This document shows positions 1 through 7,360 of a stretch of 64,000 nucleotides of DNA, in pieces (the first letter of the stretch is position 1; the number at the start of each line of letters is the position of its first letter). Under the pieces are notes generated by a model that was not told where the DNA came from, searched no databases, and saw only the letters and a program-made list of their open reading frames with translations. The stretch is from Rhizobium sp. Leaf262 (GTDB taxonomy: Bacteria; Pseudomonadota; Alphaproteobacteria; Rhizobiales; Rhizobiaceae). Location: contig NZ_LMMM01000001.1 in NCBI RefSeq assembly GCF_001422245.1, positions 249,422 through 313,421 of the forward strand, read 5' to 3'. The translations under genes and the position numbers were made by a program.

Positions 1-380
1 GACGGGCTGTTTTCAATCGTATTGGGGCGCTGGAGAGACCATGCGACGTCTTCGGCTGTGAAATCGCTGCCATCCTGAAACTTGGCAGGGCGCAGTTTGA
101 ATTCCCAGGTCAGGTCGTCGATCTTCGTCCAGGATTCGGCCAGATTGGGGATGATCCGGCTGTCGGGGTCCATCTGGGTCAGGGTCTCGAACATGTTGCG
201 CGAGACGGCAATGTTCTGGCTCGCATTGTGGAATTGCGGGTCCATGGATGTTGCGGACGAGCTGTAGGCCAGATTGAGATCGGCGGCCCACGCATTGGCT
301 GCGGGGATGAGGGCCGACACCATGAGAGCGGCGGCAAATCGTCGAAAGGGTGAATAAGGCAGTTTTGCTGATGCTGGCAT
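1..380 (-). CDS. ABC transporter solute-binding protein, family 5 (dipeptide/oligopeptide type), N-terminal part only
   Basis: Periplasmic solute receptor of a peptide/nickel/opine-type ABC importer. The gene runs off the left edge, so only the first 126 codons are visible. They start at ATG 380 behind an AAGGGA ribosome site and begin with a Sec signal peptide (basic start, hydrophobic core, cleavage near ANAWA-AD, about residue 32). The mature start (LNLAYSS, then SMDPQFHNA) and the later FETLTQMDP and LAESW segments are the usual opening of SBP_bac_5 proteins, including the FQDGSDFTAEDV block. It is transcribed away from the IclR gene at 497 and may be its target. The dpp-type permease at 12.6-16.3 kb lacks its own receptor, but that partner is not demonstrated. 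The substrate cannot be read from this fragment. Confidence 0.88.
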   Translation of the reverse strand, partial: MPASAKLPYSPFRRFAAALMVSALIPAANAWAADLNLAYSSSATSMDPQFHNASQNIAVSRNMFETLTQMDPDSRIIPNLAESWTKIDDLTWEFKLRPAKFQDGSDFTAEDVAWSLQRPNTIENSP

Positions 381-439
381 TGTCTGTTCCCTTATTGAAA
401 GATGGAATTCTTTTATGTCTCTTGTAGTGGACATATGAT

Positions 440-459
440 CCCTATAAGATAGTTTAGGG
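440..459. promoter_or_regulatory. Inverted repeat between divergent binding-protein and IclR genes (candidate IclR operator)
   Basis: The arms CCCTA and TAGGG are separated by 10 AT-rich bases in the 116-base divergent region. IclR proteins often bind palindromes in such shared promoter regions and repress themselves and a neighbour. The arms are short, so this is only a candidate. Confidence 0.3.
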
Positions 460-496
460 TTATAATTTCTGCGATGTCAACGGGAGATATTTGCAA

Positions 497-1264
497 ATGC
501 ATGTGAGGGCGCGGGGAACGGATCGCTTGTTGGACGTGCTGGAACTGGTGGCAGCACAACAGCAACCAGCCACACGCAATGCCATAGCGGCAATGCTCGG
601 CGCACCCCGCTCGACGGTCTACAGCATCATCGATACCTTGATGGCGCGTGGATTTCTCGATCAAACGGAGCCAGAGGGTCTGATCGTGCCCGGCAGGCTG
701 TGCGGGCTTTTAGGCCAGGTTTATGATCGCAGCGCGCCGCTCGCCCGTCAGGCGAAGGAGGTCATCAGAAACCTCGCGCAAACCACGCGCGAAGTCTGCG
801 AACTCGATCTTCTCCATGACTGGAAGCAGTTGATTATGATATCGATTTCTGGGCGCGGCCATGGTTATCGTACCGCTGTCGAAGGATCGCGTTTTCCGCT
901 GCCATCCACCGCTGCCGCGCGTTTCCTGCTGGATGGCTACAGTGCCGAAGATCTGGAGCGCTCCATCCCGGTTGAGGATTTCACCTCGCTCACCGGCGCC
1001 GTCTCGTCACCAGCCCAGCTTCATCGGGAAGTCGAGCAGGCGCGTGAACAGGGCTATTGGGTCACCCGTGCGCTGGTGGATCCCTATGTGGCCTGCGTGA
1101 CGGCCCCTGTCCGTGAACGTCAGGGGCGTTGCATCGCCTCCATCTGCCTCGTCGTTGCCCTGCAGGATATCGATAAGCGTGAAGCTGAATATATTTTTGC
1201 CACGACACAGGCCGCGGCCGAGCTCAGCCGTCATTGCGCGCTTCTGGAGAACCCGACGTTCTGA
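497..1264 (+). CDS. IclR-family transcriptional regulator
   Basis: DNA-binding regulator of about 255 residues, the usual family length. Residues 8-65 form the winged helix-turn-helix (GTDRLLDVLELVA, then APRSTVYSIIDTLMARGFL). The rest, from about residue 80, is the IclR effector domain, with the PLPSTAAARFLLDGY and YVACVTAPVRER blocks. I prefer ATG 497 because the GGGAGA at 482-487 is well spaced from it; an in-frame TTG at 491 sits too close. The gene is divergent from the solute-binding protein at 1-380 and convergent with the amino-acid ABC permease. It probably controls one of these transport operons, but its ligand is unknown. Confidence 0.9.
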   Translation: MHVRARGTDRLLDVLELVAAQQQPATRNAIAAMLGAPRSTVYSIIDTLMARGFLDQTEPEGLIVPGRLCGLLGQVYDRSAPLARQAKEVIRNLAQTTREVCELDLLHDWKQLIMISISGRGHGYRTAVEGSRFPLPSTAAARFLLDGYSAEDLERSIPVEDFTSLTGAVSSPAQLHREVEQAREQGYWVTRALVDPYVACVTAPVRERQGRCIASICLVVALQDIDKREAEYIFATTQAAAELSRHCALLENPTF

Positions 1265-1273
1265 AAGGAAGCG

Positions 1274-1948
1274 CTATCGCGCCTTTTCCCGGCTGAATTT
1301 CTTTTCCAGCATGCCGACCAGACGCACCATCGGCCACAGGAACGCGATGTAGATCAGTGCCGCGCCGATCAGCGGCGTCGGATTGGCGTAAAGCGCCTGC
1401 GCATCCAGCCCTTCCTTCATCAGTTCCGCTAGTGCCACAGTCGATGCCAGCGACGTATCCTTGAACATGGACACGCAATTGTTCGTGGCTGGCGGAATAA
1501 CGACACGCACGGCCTGCGGCAAGATCACCTTGCGAAGTGTGATCAGAAACGGCAGGCCAAGGGCCGCTGCCGCTTCGAACTGCCCGGATGGAATGCCTTC
1601 GATACCGGATCGAAAAACCTCTGCCATATAGGCCGCCATCACCAGGGCGAAGGCCAGGATCGCGCAGGTCCAGGATGACAGGCGAATGCCGACGAAAGGC
1701 AGCGCAAAGTAGATCAGCATCAGCACGACCAGCATCGGCGCTGCGCGGAAGATGTCGATGTAAAATACTGCCATATATCGCACGGGCTTTGGCCCATAGA
1801 GCCGCAGAAGACCGATGATCAGCCCTGTCGGTATACCAAGGCCGATGCCTGCGAGGCCCAGCAGAAACGTGTTCAGCAGACCACGCAGCAGCGCCGGAAA
1901 TGCGCTGCCGAGGATTTCGGCGTTGAAGAAAGTATCGAGGATGGTCAT
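1274..1948 (-). CDS. Polar amino-acid ABC transporter permease (HisM/GlnP type)
   Basis: Inner-membrane permease subunit of a polar amino-acid importer, about 224 residues with five to six hydrophobic segments. It carries the family features: an N-terminal LLRGLLNTFLLGLAG segment, a YIDIFRAAPMLVVL block, and the EAA loop (EAAAALGLPFLITLRKVILPQA) that contacts the ATPase. The start at ATG 1948 (MTILDTFF) removes 12 weakly hydrophobic residues of the longer open frame. It lies 166 bases downstream of the binding protein at 2115-2918 on the same strand, so the two are probably co-transcribed. No ATPase gene of the same system is present, so it must use one encoded elsewhere. Confidence 0.9.
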   Translation of the reverse strand: MTILDTFFNAEILGSAFPALLRGLLNTFLLGLAGIGLGIPTGLIIGLLRLYGPKPVRYMAVFYIDIFRAAPMLVVLMLIYFALPFVGIRLSSWTCAILAFALVMAAYMAEVFRSGIEGIPSGQFEAAAALGLPFLITLRKVILPQAVRVVIPPATNNCVSMFKDTSLASTVALAELMKEGLDAQALYANPTPLIGAALIYIAFLWPMVRLVGMLEKKFSREKAR

Positions 1949-2060
1949 ATCCGTGAGCCTTTGGGGCATGCCGACCGGACGCATGGGCGCGAGGTCCAGA
2001 CATGGGCATGGGTGCCCAAACGACGTCAGGCTGCTTCCATGCTATGTTTGACGTAAGGAT

Positions 2061-2087
2061 GATGCCGAGCGACGAGCGACCGGCATC
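2061..2087 (-). other. Intercistronic hairpin between binding-protein and permease genes
   Basis: GATGCCG and CGGCATC form a perfect 7-bp stem with a 13-base loop in the gap between the two amino-acid transport genes. There is no T-run. Such hairpins often stabilise the upstream message so that the binding protein is made in excess of the permease; that role is inferred. Confidence 0.35.
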
Positions 2088-2114
2088 AGCGATTGCGGCA
2101 GAAAGCGGCCCGTC

Positions 2115-2918
2115 TCACGGCTGCGGGATAGGCATCTCGACGGCAGAGGCCGAACCGGCAGCAGGCTCGCTGCCGAACCACTTCTTGTGAATGGCGGCCA
2201 GCGTGCCGTCCTTCTTCATTGCGGTAATCGCATCATTGGCCTTGCCCAGAAGCGGATGGTTCTTGGCCATCATCAGCCCATATTGCTCGCCAGTCTTGAT
2301 GCGGACTTTTACGGCCAGATCCTTCATCTTGAGGAAGGCGTATTCCATGCCGGGAATGTCGCTGACGGCGGCGTCAGTGCGTCCAGCGGACATATCCATC
2401 AGCATATCCTGTTGAGCATTGTAGCTCTTGATATCGCTGATGCCGTATTTTTCCTTGTTTTCCTTCGCCCACTTATCGCCCGTGGAACCCGCCAGGACGC
2501 CGACGACAGCCCCCTTCAAGTCTTCCGGGCTGGCGATCTTGCTCTCCTTGCGGGTTGCGATGCCCATGTCGGCATCGTAATAGGGCTGCGTGAAGGACTG
2601 GCTGCCCAAACGTTCCTTGGTGATGGTGATGGATGAGATGGCGACATCGATGCGTCGCGAGGCGGTTGCGGCAAACAATGCCTGGAACCCGAAATCGGAA
2701 ATCTCAAGCGTCATGTCGAGCCGCTTTGCAACTTCGGCGGCGATATCGACCTCGAAACCTTCAAAAGTTCCGCTGGCATTCTTGTATTCAAAAGGCGGAT
2801 TGCTGGGATAGGCGCCAGCCACGAGTGCGGCGGCAGATGCGAGGCCTGCGCTTGCCACAGAGAAGGCGGCAGTTGCCGCAATACCCAGAAAGGCGCGGCG
2901 GAAAACGGATACGGTCAT
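2115..2918 (-). CDS. Amino-acid ABC transporter substrate-binding protein (SBP_bac_3)
   Basis: Periplasmic receptor of 267 residues for a polar amino acid or related small cation. It has a Sec signal peptide (MTVSVFRRAFLGIAATAAFSV, cleavage near LASA-A, about residue 28). The SBP_bac_3 core includes YPSNPPFEY, GFEVDIAAEVAKRL, the SSITITKERL block and the C-terminal KKDGTLAAIHKKWFG helix that ends most family members. The first gene of a two-gene unit with the permease at 1274-1948. The specificity residues do not let me name the substrate. Confidence 0.92.
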   Translation of the reverse strand: MTVSVFRRAFLGIAATAAFSVASAGLASAAALVAGAYPSNPPFEYKNASGTFEGFEVDIAAEVAKRLDMTLEISDFGFQALFAATASRRIDVAISSITITKERLGSQSFTQPYYDADMGIATRKESKIASPEDLKGAVVGVLAGSTGDKWAKENKEKYGISDIKSYNAQQDMLMDMSAGRTDAAVSDIPGMEYAFLKMKDLAVKVRIKTGEQYGLMMAKNHPLLGKANDAITAMKKDGTLAAIHKKWFGSEPAAGSASAVEMPIPQP

Positions 2919-3226
2919 GAAGCAGTTCCCTCTGTTTTCGTAACCAGCAGCGTTTCCGGGGCCGGATCGAATATTCGTTTTTGTGGTCTTCGCTGATCGC
3001 TATGAGTGGACGTGACGACTTTTCCCAACCGCACACCCGGCAGGATCACCACGAATGGTGAGACAAAATCCATCGGGATTCAAGCGAAAAGATTTAAGCT
3101 TAAAATAGCTTGCGCATTGCCAGGTGCTTATGACATGTTTTGGTTCTGAGCCATCTCATAACCCTCGATTGCCGGCGACGTGCGGTCCGCAATCTACAGC
3201 ATTTTTCCTGGACATTGGAGCCTGCG
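2919..3226. promoter_or_regulatory. Divergent intergenic region with a 12-bp palindrome
   Basis: This 308-base gap separates the amino-acid binding protein (minus) from the EthD-like gene (plus) and holds no convincing gene. It contains a perfect palindrome TTTAAGCTTAAA at 3093-3104 followed by AT-rich sequence, a plausible operator or promoter element. Confidence 0.35.
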
Positions 3227-3940
3227 ATGCGTTTCGCCTACCTCGTTTTTTTCGAGAATATGGACGACAGCCAACTCGTGGTCAGCGAGACAGATATCGA
3301 AACGGTGGAGGACATCATTGCGCTGACACCGGGGCTCACTTCTGCGAACCTCTACACGCCTGAAACGGCGCAAGACCTGTTCAATCCACAGGAAGAAGCG
3401 CCCGTTTTCGGCTTGCAGCTTCATTTCGACGAATTGTCCGCGCTGGAAGACGCAATGGCGCCGTCAGGACACTTGCACGCATTGGCCGCCCCGGGTGTCC
3501 TGTCGAGCATCCAGGGTGCCAAGGCGACGCAGCAGGCCATGTATGTCCGGCACTTTCCGGTCGATGACGCCACACTCGACATTGCGCGCAACGGTAATCC
3601 CTGTTCCTACGTCGTGCACTATCCCGGCCCGGCGCAAGACCTGAATGTGTGGATGCATTACTACATCGCGCACCACCCGCAGGTCATGCGCCAGTTTCCC
3701 GGCATTCGAGGGATTGAAATCCTGTCCCGCCTGGACTGGACCGGCTTCCTGCCTTGGGAAAGAGCCAATCACATGCAGCGTAACCGTGTGATGTTCGATA
3801 GTGGGGCGGCGCTTACCGCAGCACTCCAGTCCCCGGCGCGCATCGCCATGCGGGAAGACTTCAAGAGCTTCCCGCCCTTCGAAGGCGGCAATGCGCATTT
3901 TCCGATGGCAACGAAGATCGTCGCACCACAGAGCGCTTAA
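3227..3940 (+). CDS. EthD-like dimeric alpha/beta-barrel protein, probable double domain
   Basis: A 237-residue soluble protein with no signal peptide. The start at ATG 3227 follows a GGAG site at 3217-3220. The opening MRFAYLVFFENM and the later MHYYIAHHPQVMRQFPGIRGIEIL segment resemble the EthD/ferredoxin-like fold (hydrophobic strand, then 'HHP..M..FPG'). The two halves look like two such units. EthD-type proteins accompany monooxygenases and ring-degrading pathways, often with unclear catalytic roles. Its 3' end overlaps by 4 bases that of the convergent aldolase gene. The family call is tentative and I cannot assign a reaction. Confidence 0.5.
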   Translation: MRFAYLVFFENMDDSQLVVSETDIETVEDIIALTPGLTSANLYTPETAQDLFNPQEEAPVFGLQLHFDELSALEDAMAPSGHLHALAAPGVLSSIQGAKATQQAMYVRHFPVDDATLDIARNGNPCSYVVHYPGPAQDLNVWMHYYIAHHPQVMRQFPGIRGIEILSRLDWTGFLPWERANHMQRNRVMFDSGAALTAALQSPARIAMREDFKSFPPFEGGNAHFPMATKIVAPQSA

Positions 3941-4692
3941 GCGTCTCGTGCGGCAGTGATGCCAACAGCAAGGCTAGCGCCCAGAAACATCGTATCGCTG
4001 GCCAGGATGTAGAAACTGATGCCAGCCTGCGACCACTTGGTCACGTCATCTGCCGAGGGACGGAAAATGCCGACCGTTTTTCCTGCTCTGGTCGCTGCCT
4101 GCGTGATCTCAAGGATGGCCGTCTCAAGCCGCGGGGCTCCGTCGGGGCCCAGCGCGTTGATGGAAACCGAGAGATCGCCGGGGCCGATGAAGATGACGTC
4201 GACACCTTCGACGGCAACGATTTCCTCGACATTGGCGAGGCCTTCGGCAGTCTCGATCTGTATGGCCAAGACGAGGCTTTCATTGGCGCTCTTGAGATAG
4301 TCGGGAATTCGATAGCCATAGCCAGCCGCGCGACCGGGCCCGACGCCACGCTCGCCGACAGGCGGATAGCGGGTGGCGGCAACGGCGGCGCGGGCGTGGG
4401 CGGCGGTGGAGACGCGTGGTACCAGAACGCCAGCGGCACCGGCATCCAGCACACCCGCAATCGATTCCGGCGCATGCCCCGGCACGCGCACCATGGCTGG
4501 AACACGGTGAACATCGGCAGCGCGGATCAGGTTTTCGATCAATTCCCGCCCGATCTGCGAATGCTCCGCATCAATGCAGATGAAATCGGGGCCAGCGGCT
4601 GAAACGACTTCGACGGCGACGGGATGCGGGATAGCGGCAAACGTGCCGATCAACCGCTGTTGGCCAAGACATGCTGTGCGAAAGTCGCTCAT
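3937..4692 (-). CDS. HpcH/HpaI-family aldolase (class II, pyruvate-type)
   Basis: A 251-residue TIM-barrel enzyme of the family that cleaves 2-keto-4-hydroxy acids to pyruvate and an aldehyde at the end of aromatic degradation. Diagnostic blocks are FICIDAEHSQIG, VRVPG, GAAGVLVPRVST, the metal-ligand region IQIETAEGLANVEEI and FIGPGDLS. Length and order match HpaI/GarL relatives. It is divergent from the GntR gene at 4873, with paired operator-like repeats between them, so that regulator probably controls it together with the monooxygenase operon. Which hydroxy acid it cleaves is not visible. Confidence 0.9.
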   Translation of the reverse strand: MSDFRTACLGQQRLIGTFAAIPHPVAVEVVSAAGPDFICIDAEHSQIGRELIENLIRAADVHRVPAMVRVPGHAPESIAGVLDAGAAGVLVPRVSTAAHARAAVAATRYPPVGERGVGPGRAAGYGYRIPDYLKSANESLVLAIQIETAEGLANVEEIVAVEGVDVIFIGPGDLSVSINALGPDGAPRLETAILEITQAATRAGKTVGIFRPSADDVTKWSQAGISFYILASDTMFLGASLAVGITAARDA

Positions 4693-4780
4693 AGGACCTC
4701 TGGGAGACGGGGGTTTCGGTGATCGAGATACGGCTTATAAATTAGTTTAGGTGTCAATCATCGCAGCGGCAAGTGTGAAA

Positions 4781-4855
4781 ACTGTATACGATATAAGGCC
4801 GTATTTTGCATAATAAATCTTTTATGCTTGAAATATGTTGAAATCGGTATACGAT
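4781..4855. promoter_or_regulatory. Two GntR-type operator half-palindromes in the divergent aldolase/GntR promoter
   Basis: The word GTATACGAT occurs twice, at 4784-4792 and 4847-4855, exactly 63 bases apart (about six helical turns). Each copy sits in an imperfect palindrome: ACTGTATACGAT at 4781-4792 and ATCGGTATACGAT at 4843-4855. FCD-type GntR proteins recognise related TnGTnnnACnA-like sites. The second copy ends 18 bases before the GntR start codon. Autoregulation and control of both directions is the natural reading. Confidence 0.6.
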
Positions 4856-4872
4856 TTTTGCAGGAGTTTACG

Positions 4873-5580
4873 ATGCAGAAGCCTAGCGAAAATATCGTTG
4901 ATGCCATTTATGCGGATCTGCGCTTGCAGCTCCAACGTAGCGCGATTTCGCCAGCGGACCGGCTGGTCGATACCGCGGTTGCCGCTCGTTACGGCGTTTC
5001 GCGCGTACCAGCACGCGAAGCTCTGCTGCGTTTGGTAGCCGAGGGTTATCTTGTCGGAACGACACGCGGTTTTGCCCTGCGTGAGCTTTCGTTAGAGGAT
5101 ATTTCCAACCTGTTCGAACTGCGCCGCCAGCTGGAGCCACGCGCGGCAGCAAATGCCGCGCGCGATATGACGCCCGACATCGAGGTGGACCTCAACGAAG
5201 CGATGAGCCGCATCAAATCCGCACTGACAAAAAGCGATATGTCTCTTCTGCTGGATGCCAATGTCGATTTTCGCAATGCCTGGCTGAAGGCGGTTCGCAA
5301 TGAACATCTGGCGGAGACCGTTGCGCGGTTCATCAACTATTTCCAGTCGGTGCGGCTGGATAGTTTTGGCGACGCAGACATGGTCAAGCACTACATAGAC
5401 GGCCTTTCGCGTATTCACGCAGCCTTTGTGTCGCGCGATTCCGTGGCTGTTGCGGAATATATGACGCTTTACATGTTTGCGGCGGAAGAGGCCTTCCTCA
5501 CCATTCGCCGCCGCCAGTTGGATCAGACCAAGACAGGGCGCGGGTCGCGCCGAAAAACAATCAAAAAGGGAACGTCATGA
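4873..5580 (+). CDS. GntR-family regulator (FadR subfamily, FCD domain)
   Basis: DNA-binding regulator of 235 residues. It has an N-terminal winged helix (IVDAIYADLRLQL, then VAARYGVSRVPAREALLRLVAEGYL, residues about 8-65) and an all-helical FCD ligand domain (ELRRQLEPRAAANAA, then FRNAWLKAVRNEHL). The start at ATG 4873 follows an AGGAG site. It is the first gene of a tightly coupled operon: its stop overlaps the monooxygenase ATG by four bases (ATGA at 5577). It probably senses a substrate or intermediate of that pathway and acts at the repeats at 4781-4855. Confidence 0.92.
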   Translation: MQKPSENIVDAIYADLRLQLQRSAISPADRLVDTAVAARYGVSRVPAREALLRLVAEGYLVGTTRGFALRELSLEDISNLFELRRQLEPRAAANAARDMTPDIEVDLNEAMSRIKSALTKSDMSLLLDANVDFRNAWLKAVRNEHLAETVARFINYFQSVRLDSFGDADMVKHYIDGLSRIHAAFVSRDSVAVAEYMTLYMFAAEEAFLTIRRRQLDQTKTGRGSRRKTIKKGTS

Positions 5581-6671
5581 TCAAGCCTCACCCCTTGAAA
5601 GGTCCGAGCAAGCTGAAGCTCGGTGTCTTCTCGCCCAACGCCGATGGCGGCCTCGCCATTACAGATGTGCCGGAACGCTGGCAGGCGCGGTGGCAGGACA
5701 ATCTGAATGCCGCACAGATCGCCGATCGCGGCGGTTTGGATTTTCTGCTGCCAATCGCCCGCTGGAAGGGCTTTGGCGGCAAGAACCGGGTGCGGGAATG
5801 GTCTTACGAAACCTTCACCTGGGCCGCAGGCCTTGCCGCCGTCACGGAACGCATCGCGCTGTTCATGACGGTCCATGTTCCCCTGGTCCATCCGCTTTAT
5901 GCGGCAAAGTCGCTGGCAACCGTCGATCATATCAGTGGCGGTCGTGCGGGCCTCAACATCGTTTGCGGCTGGAACCCGAAGGAATTCGGCATGTTCGGTG
6001 TGCCGCTGGTGGAAAAAGGCTATGATCAGGCTGCGGAATGGCTGGAGATTGTTGAGCGCGCCTATGGCGCTGAGGCACCTTTCGATTATGAGGGCACGTA
6101 TTACAAGCTGAAAGATGTGGTCAGCCGCCCCGCCAGCCTGCAATCGCCGCGCCCCGTCACCATGAACGCCGCTTTTGGCGGGCCAGGCCGGGATTTCGCT
6201 GCAAGGAACTGCGAATATCTTTTCACCACCTTTAGCGAGATCGCTGAAGCGGGAAAGCATGTCGAGGATATCCGCGCGCGGGCAGATGCGCAGGGCCGGG
6301 ACGTCGGTGCCTATACCGTATGTCATGTCGTTTGCCGCGAGACCCAGAAAGAGGCAGAAGACTATTACGAGCGTTACGCCGTCACCCTTGCCGACCATGA
6401 GGCGGTTGATGCGCATATGGCAGGCAAGAAGGAGTTCTCCCAGTCCCATGACAAGGAAAGCTATGAGCGTTACCGAAAGCGGTTTGCAGGCGGTGCGGGT
6501 GGCTATCCGCTCGTCGGAACCCCGGAAAAAATTGTCGAAGACATGATCGCAATTTCGCAGCAGGGCTATTCCGGCATCGCCCTGTCCTTCGTCAACTATA
6601 CCTACGAGCTGCCATTCTTCTGCGACCGCGTCATGCCGCTCTTGAAGCAAGCCGGGCTGCGTGTCGAATGA
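5577..6671 (+). CDS. LLM-class FMN-dependent monooxygenase, RutA/SfnG-like
   Basis: A 364-residue bacterial-luciferase-like TIM barrel that uses reduced FMN and oxygen to open or cleave C-N, C-S or ring bonds. The blocks GFGGK, TWAAGLAAVTERI, SGGRAGLNIVCGW and GTYYKLKD, and the ending GYPLVGTPEKIVEDM, follow the RutA/SfnG branch rather than NtaA or LadA. Reduced flavin would come from the reductase encoded immediately downstream (ATGA overlap at 6668). Rut enzymes act on uracil, but no rutB-E or rutG gene is nearby, so this is a different substrate. The GntR, aldolase and indolepyruvate oxidoreductase context points to an aromatic or heterocyclic compound; that is inference. Confidence 0.88.
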   Translation: MIKPHPLKGPSKLKLGVFSPNADGGLAITDVPERWQARWQDNLNAAQIADRGGLDFLLPIARWKGFGGKNRVREWSYETFTWAAGLAAVTERIALFMTVHVPLVHPLYAAKSLATVDHISGGRAGLNIVCGWNPKEFGMFGVPLVEKGYDQAAEWLEIVERAYGAEAPFDYEGTYYKLKDVVSRPASLQSPRPVTMNAAFGGPGRDFAARNCEYLFTTFSEIAEAGKHVEDIRARADAQGRDVGAYTVCHVVCRETQKEAEDYYERYAVTLADHEAVDAHMAGKKEFSQSHDKESYERYRKRFAGGAGGYPLVGTPEKIVEDMIAISQQGYSGIALSFVNYTYELPFFCDRVMPLLKQAGLRVE

Positions 6672-7174
6672 ACGCGCACGCTGCACCCCATGATGTCGAA
6701 GCTTTGCGGCTTGCCTTTCGCGAGGGCATGTCGCGATTGGCCGCCGCCGTCAACATCGTCACGACCGATGGCCCGGGTGGTAAGGCCGGGTTCACGGCAT
6801 CCGCCGTTTGCAGCGTAACCGATCAGCCGCCGACTTTGCTGGTCTGTCTTAACCGGTCCAGCTCGGTGGCCAGCATGTTCGAAACGAACCGTGTGCTCTG
6901 CGTCAACACGCTTGCCAACGGCCATGAAGATTTGTCGCGGCGTTTTGGCGGCGCGACATTGCAAGAACAGCGGTTTTTGGAAGGAACGTGGTCGACAGGC
7001 GCAACGGGCTCGCCGCGATTGGACGGTGCGCTTCTGTCCTTCGATTGCGAAATCGAAACGATGGTCGAAAGCGGCACCCATCAGGTCCTGTTCTGCCGCA
7101 TCATCGAACTCGTTCAAGGATCGGACGAAAACGCTCTGGTCTATTTCCGGCGACGTTACCACGCGGTTGGCTGA
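6668..7174 (+). CDS. Flavin reductase (RutF/HpaC-like), reductase component of the two-component monooxygenase
   Basis: A 168-residue flavin reductase-like split-barrel protein. It has the family opening FREGMSRLAAAVNIVTTDG, the flavin-binding FTASAVCSVTDQPPTLLVCLN segment, FCVNTLA-like VLCVNTLANGHEDLSRRFGG and the late HQVLFCRIIEL strand. It reduces FMN or FAD with NAD(P)H and hands it to the monooxygenase upstream, with which it is translationally coupled by a 4-base overlap. It is the last gene of the operon; a terminator-like hairpin follows at 7189. Confidence 0.92.
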   Translation: MNAHAAPHDVEALRLAFREGMSRLAAAVNIVTTDGPGGKAGFTASAVCSVTDQPPTLLVCLNRSSSVASMFETNRVLCVNTLANGHEDLSRRFGGATLQEQRFLEGTWSTGATGSPRLDGALLSFDCEIETMVESGTHQVLFCRIIELVQGSDENALVYFRRRYHAVG

Positions 7175-7188
7175 ACCTGATCGCGGTC

Positions 7189-7223
7189 ACGCTCAGGCTT
7201 TGAGCGTCGCGCCTTTGTTTTTT
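7189..7223 (+). terminator. Rho-independent terminator after the monooxygenase/reductase operon
   Basis: ACGCTCA and TGAGCGT form a perfect 7-bp stem with a 5-base loop (7189-7207). It is followed by a C-poor, T-rich tract ending in a six-T run near 7218-7223. It lies 15 bases after the flavin reductase stop. Confidence 0.65.
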
Positions 7224-7360
7224 ATGCAGATGCATTTTAAACCAGCAAATCCGTAATTTTTTAAGATGAAAGTCGCGCTTTCTATCGTTGTCATTTGACA
7301 ATGCTATAAGCTTCAACTTATGAATATGCATATAAATGCGTGACACATAAGGGGAAGACC

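Noticed and set aside
5523-6686. Long open frame on the minus strand opposite the flavin monooxygenase gene
   Set aside because: It is antisense to a clear monooxygenase gene, has no family features, and reflects GC-rich codon bias.
5577-7174. Uracil catabolic (rut) operon
   Set aside because: Only RutA-like and RutF-like proteins are present; no rutB, C, D, E or G homologue is nearby.
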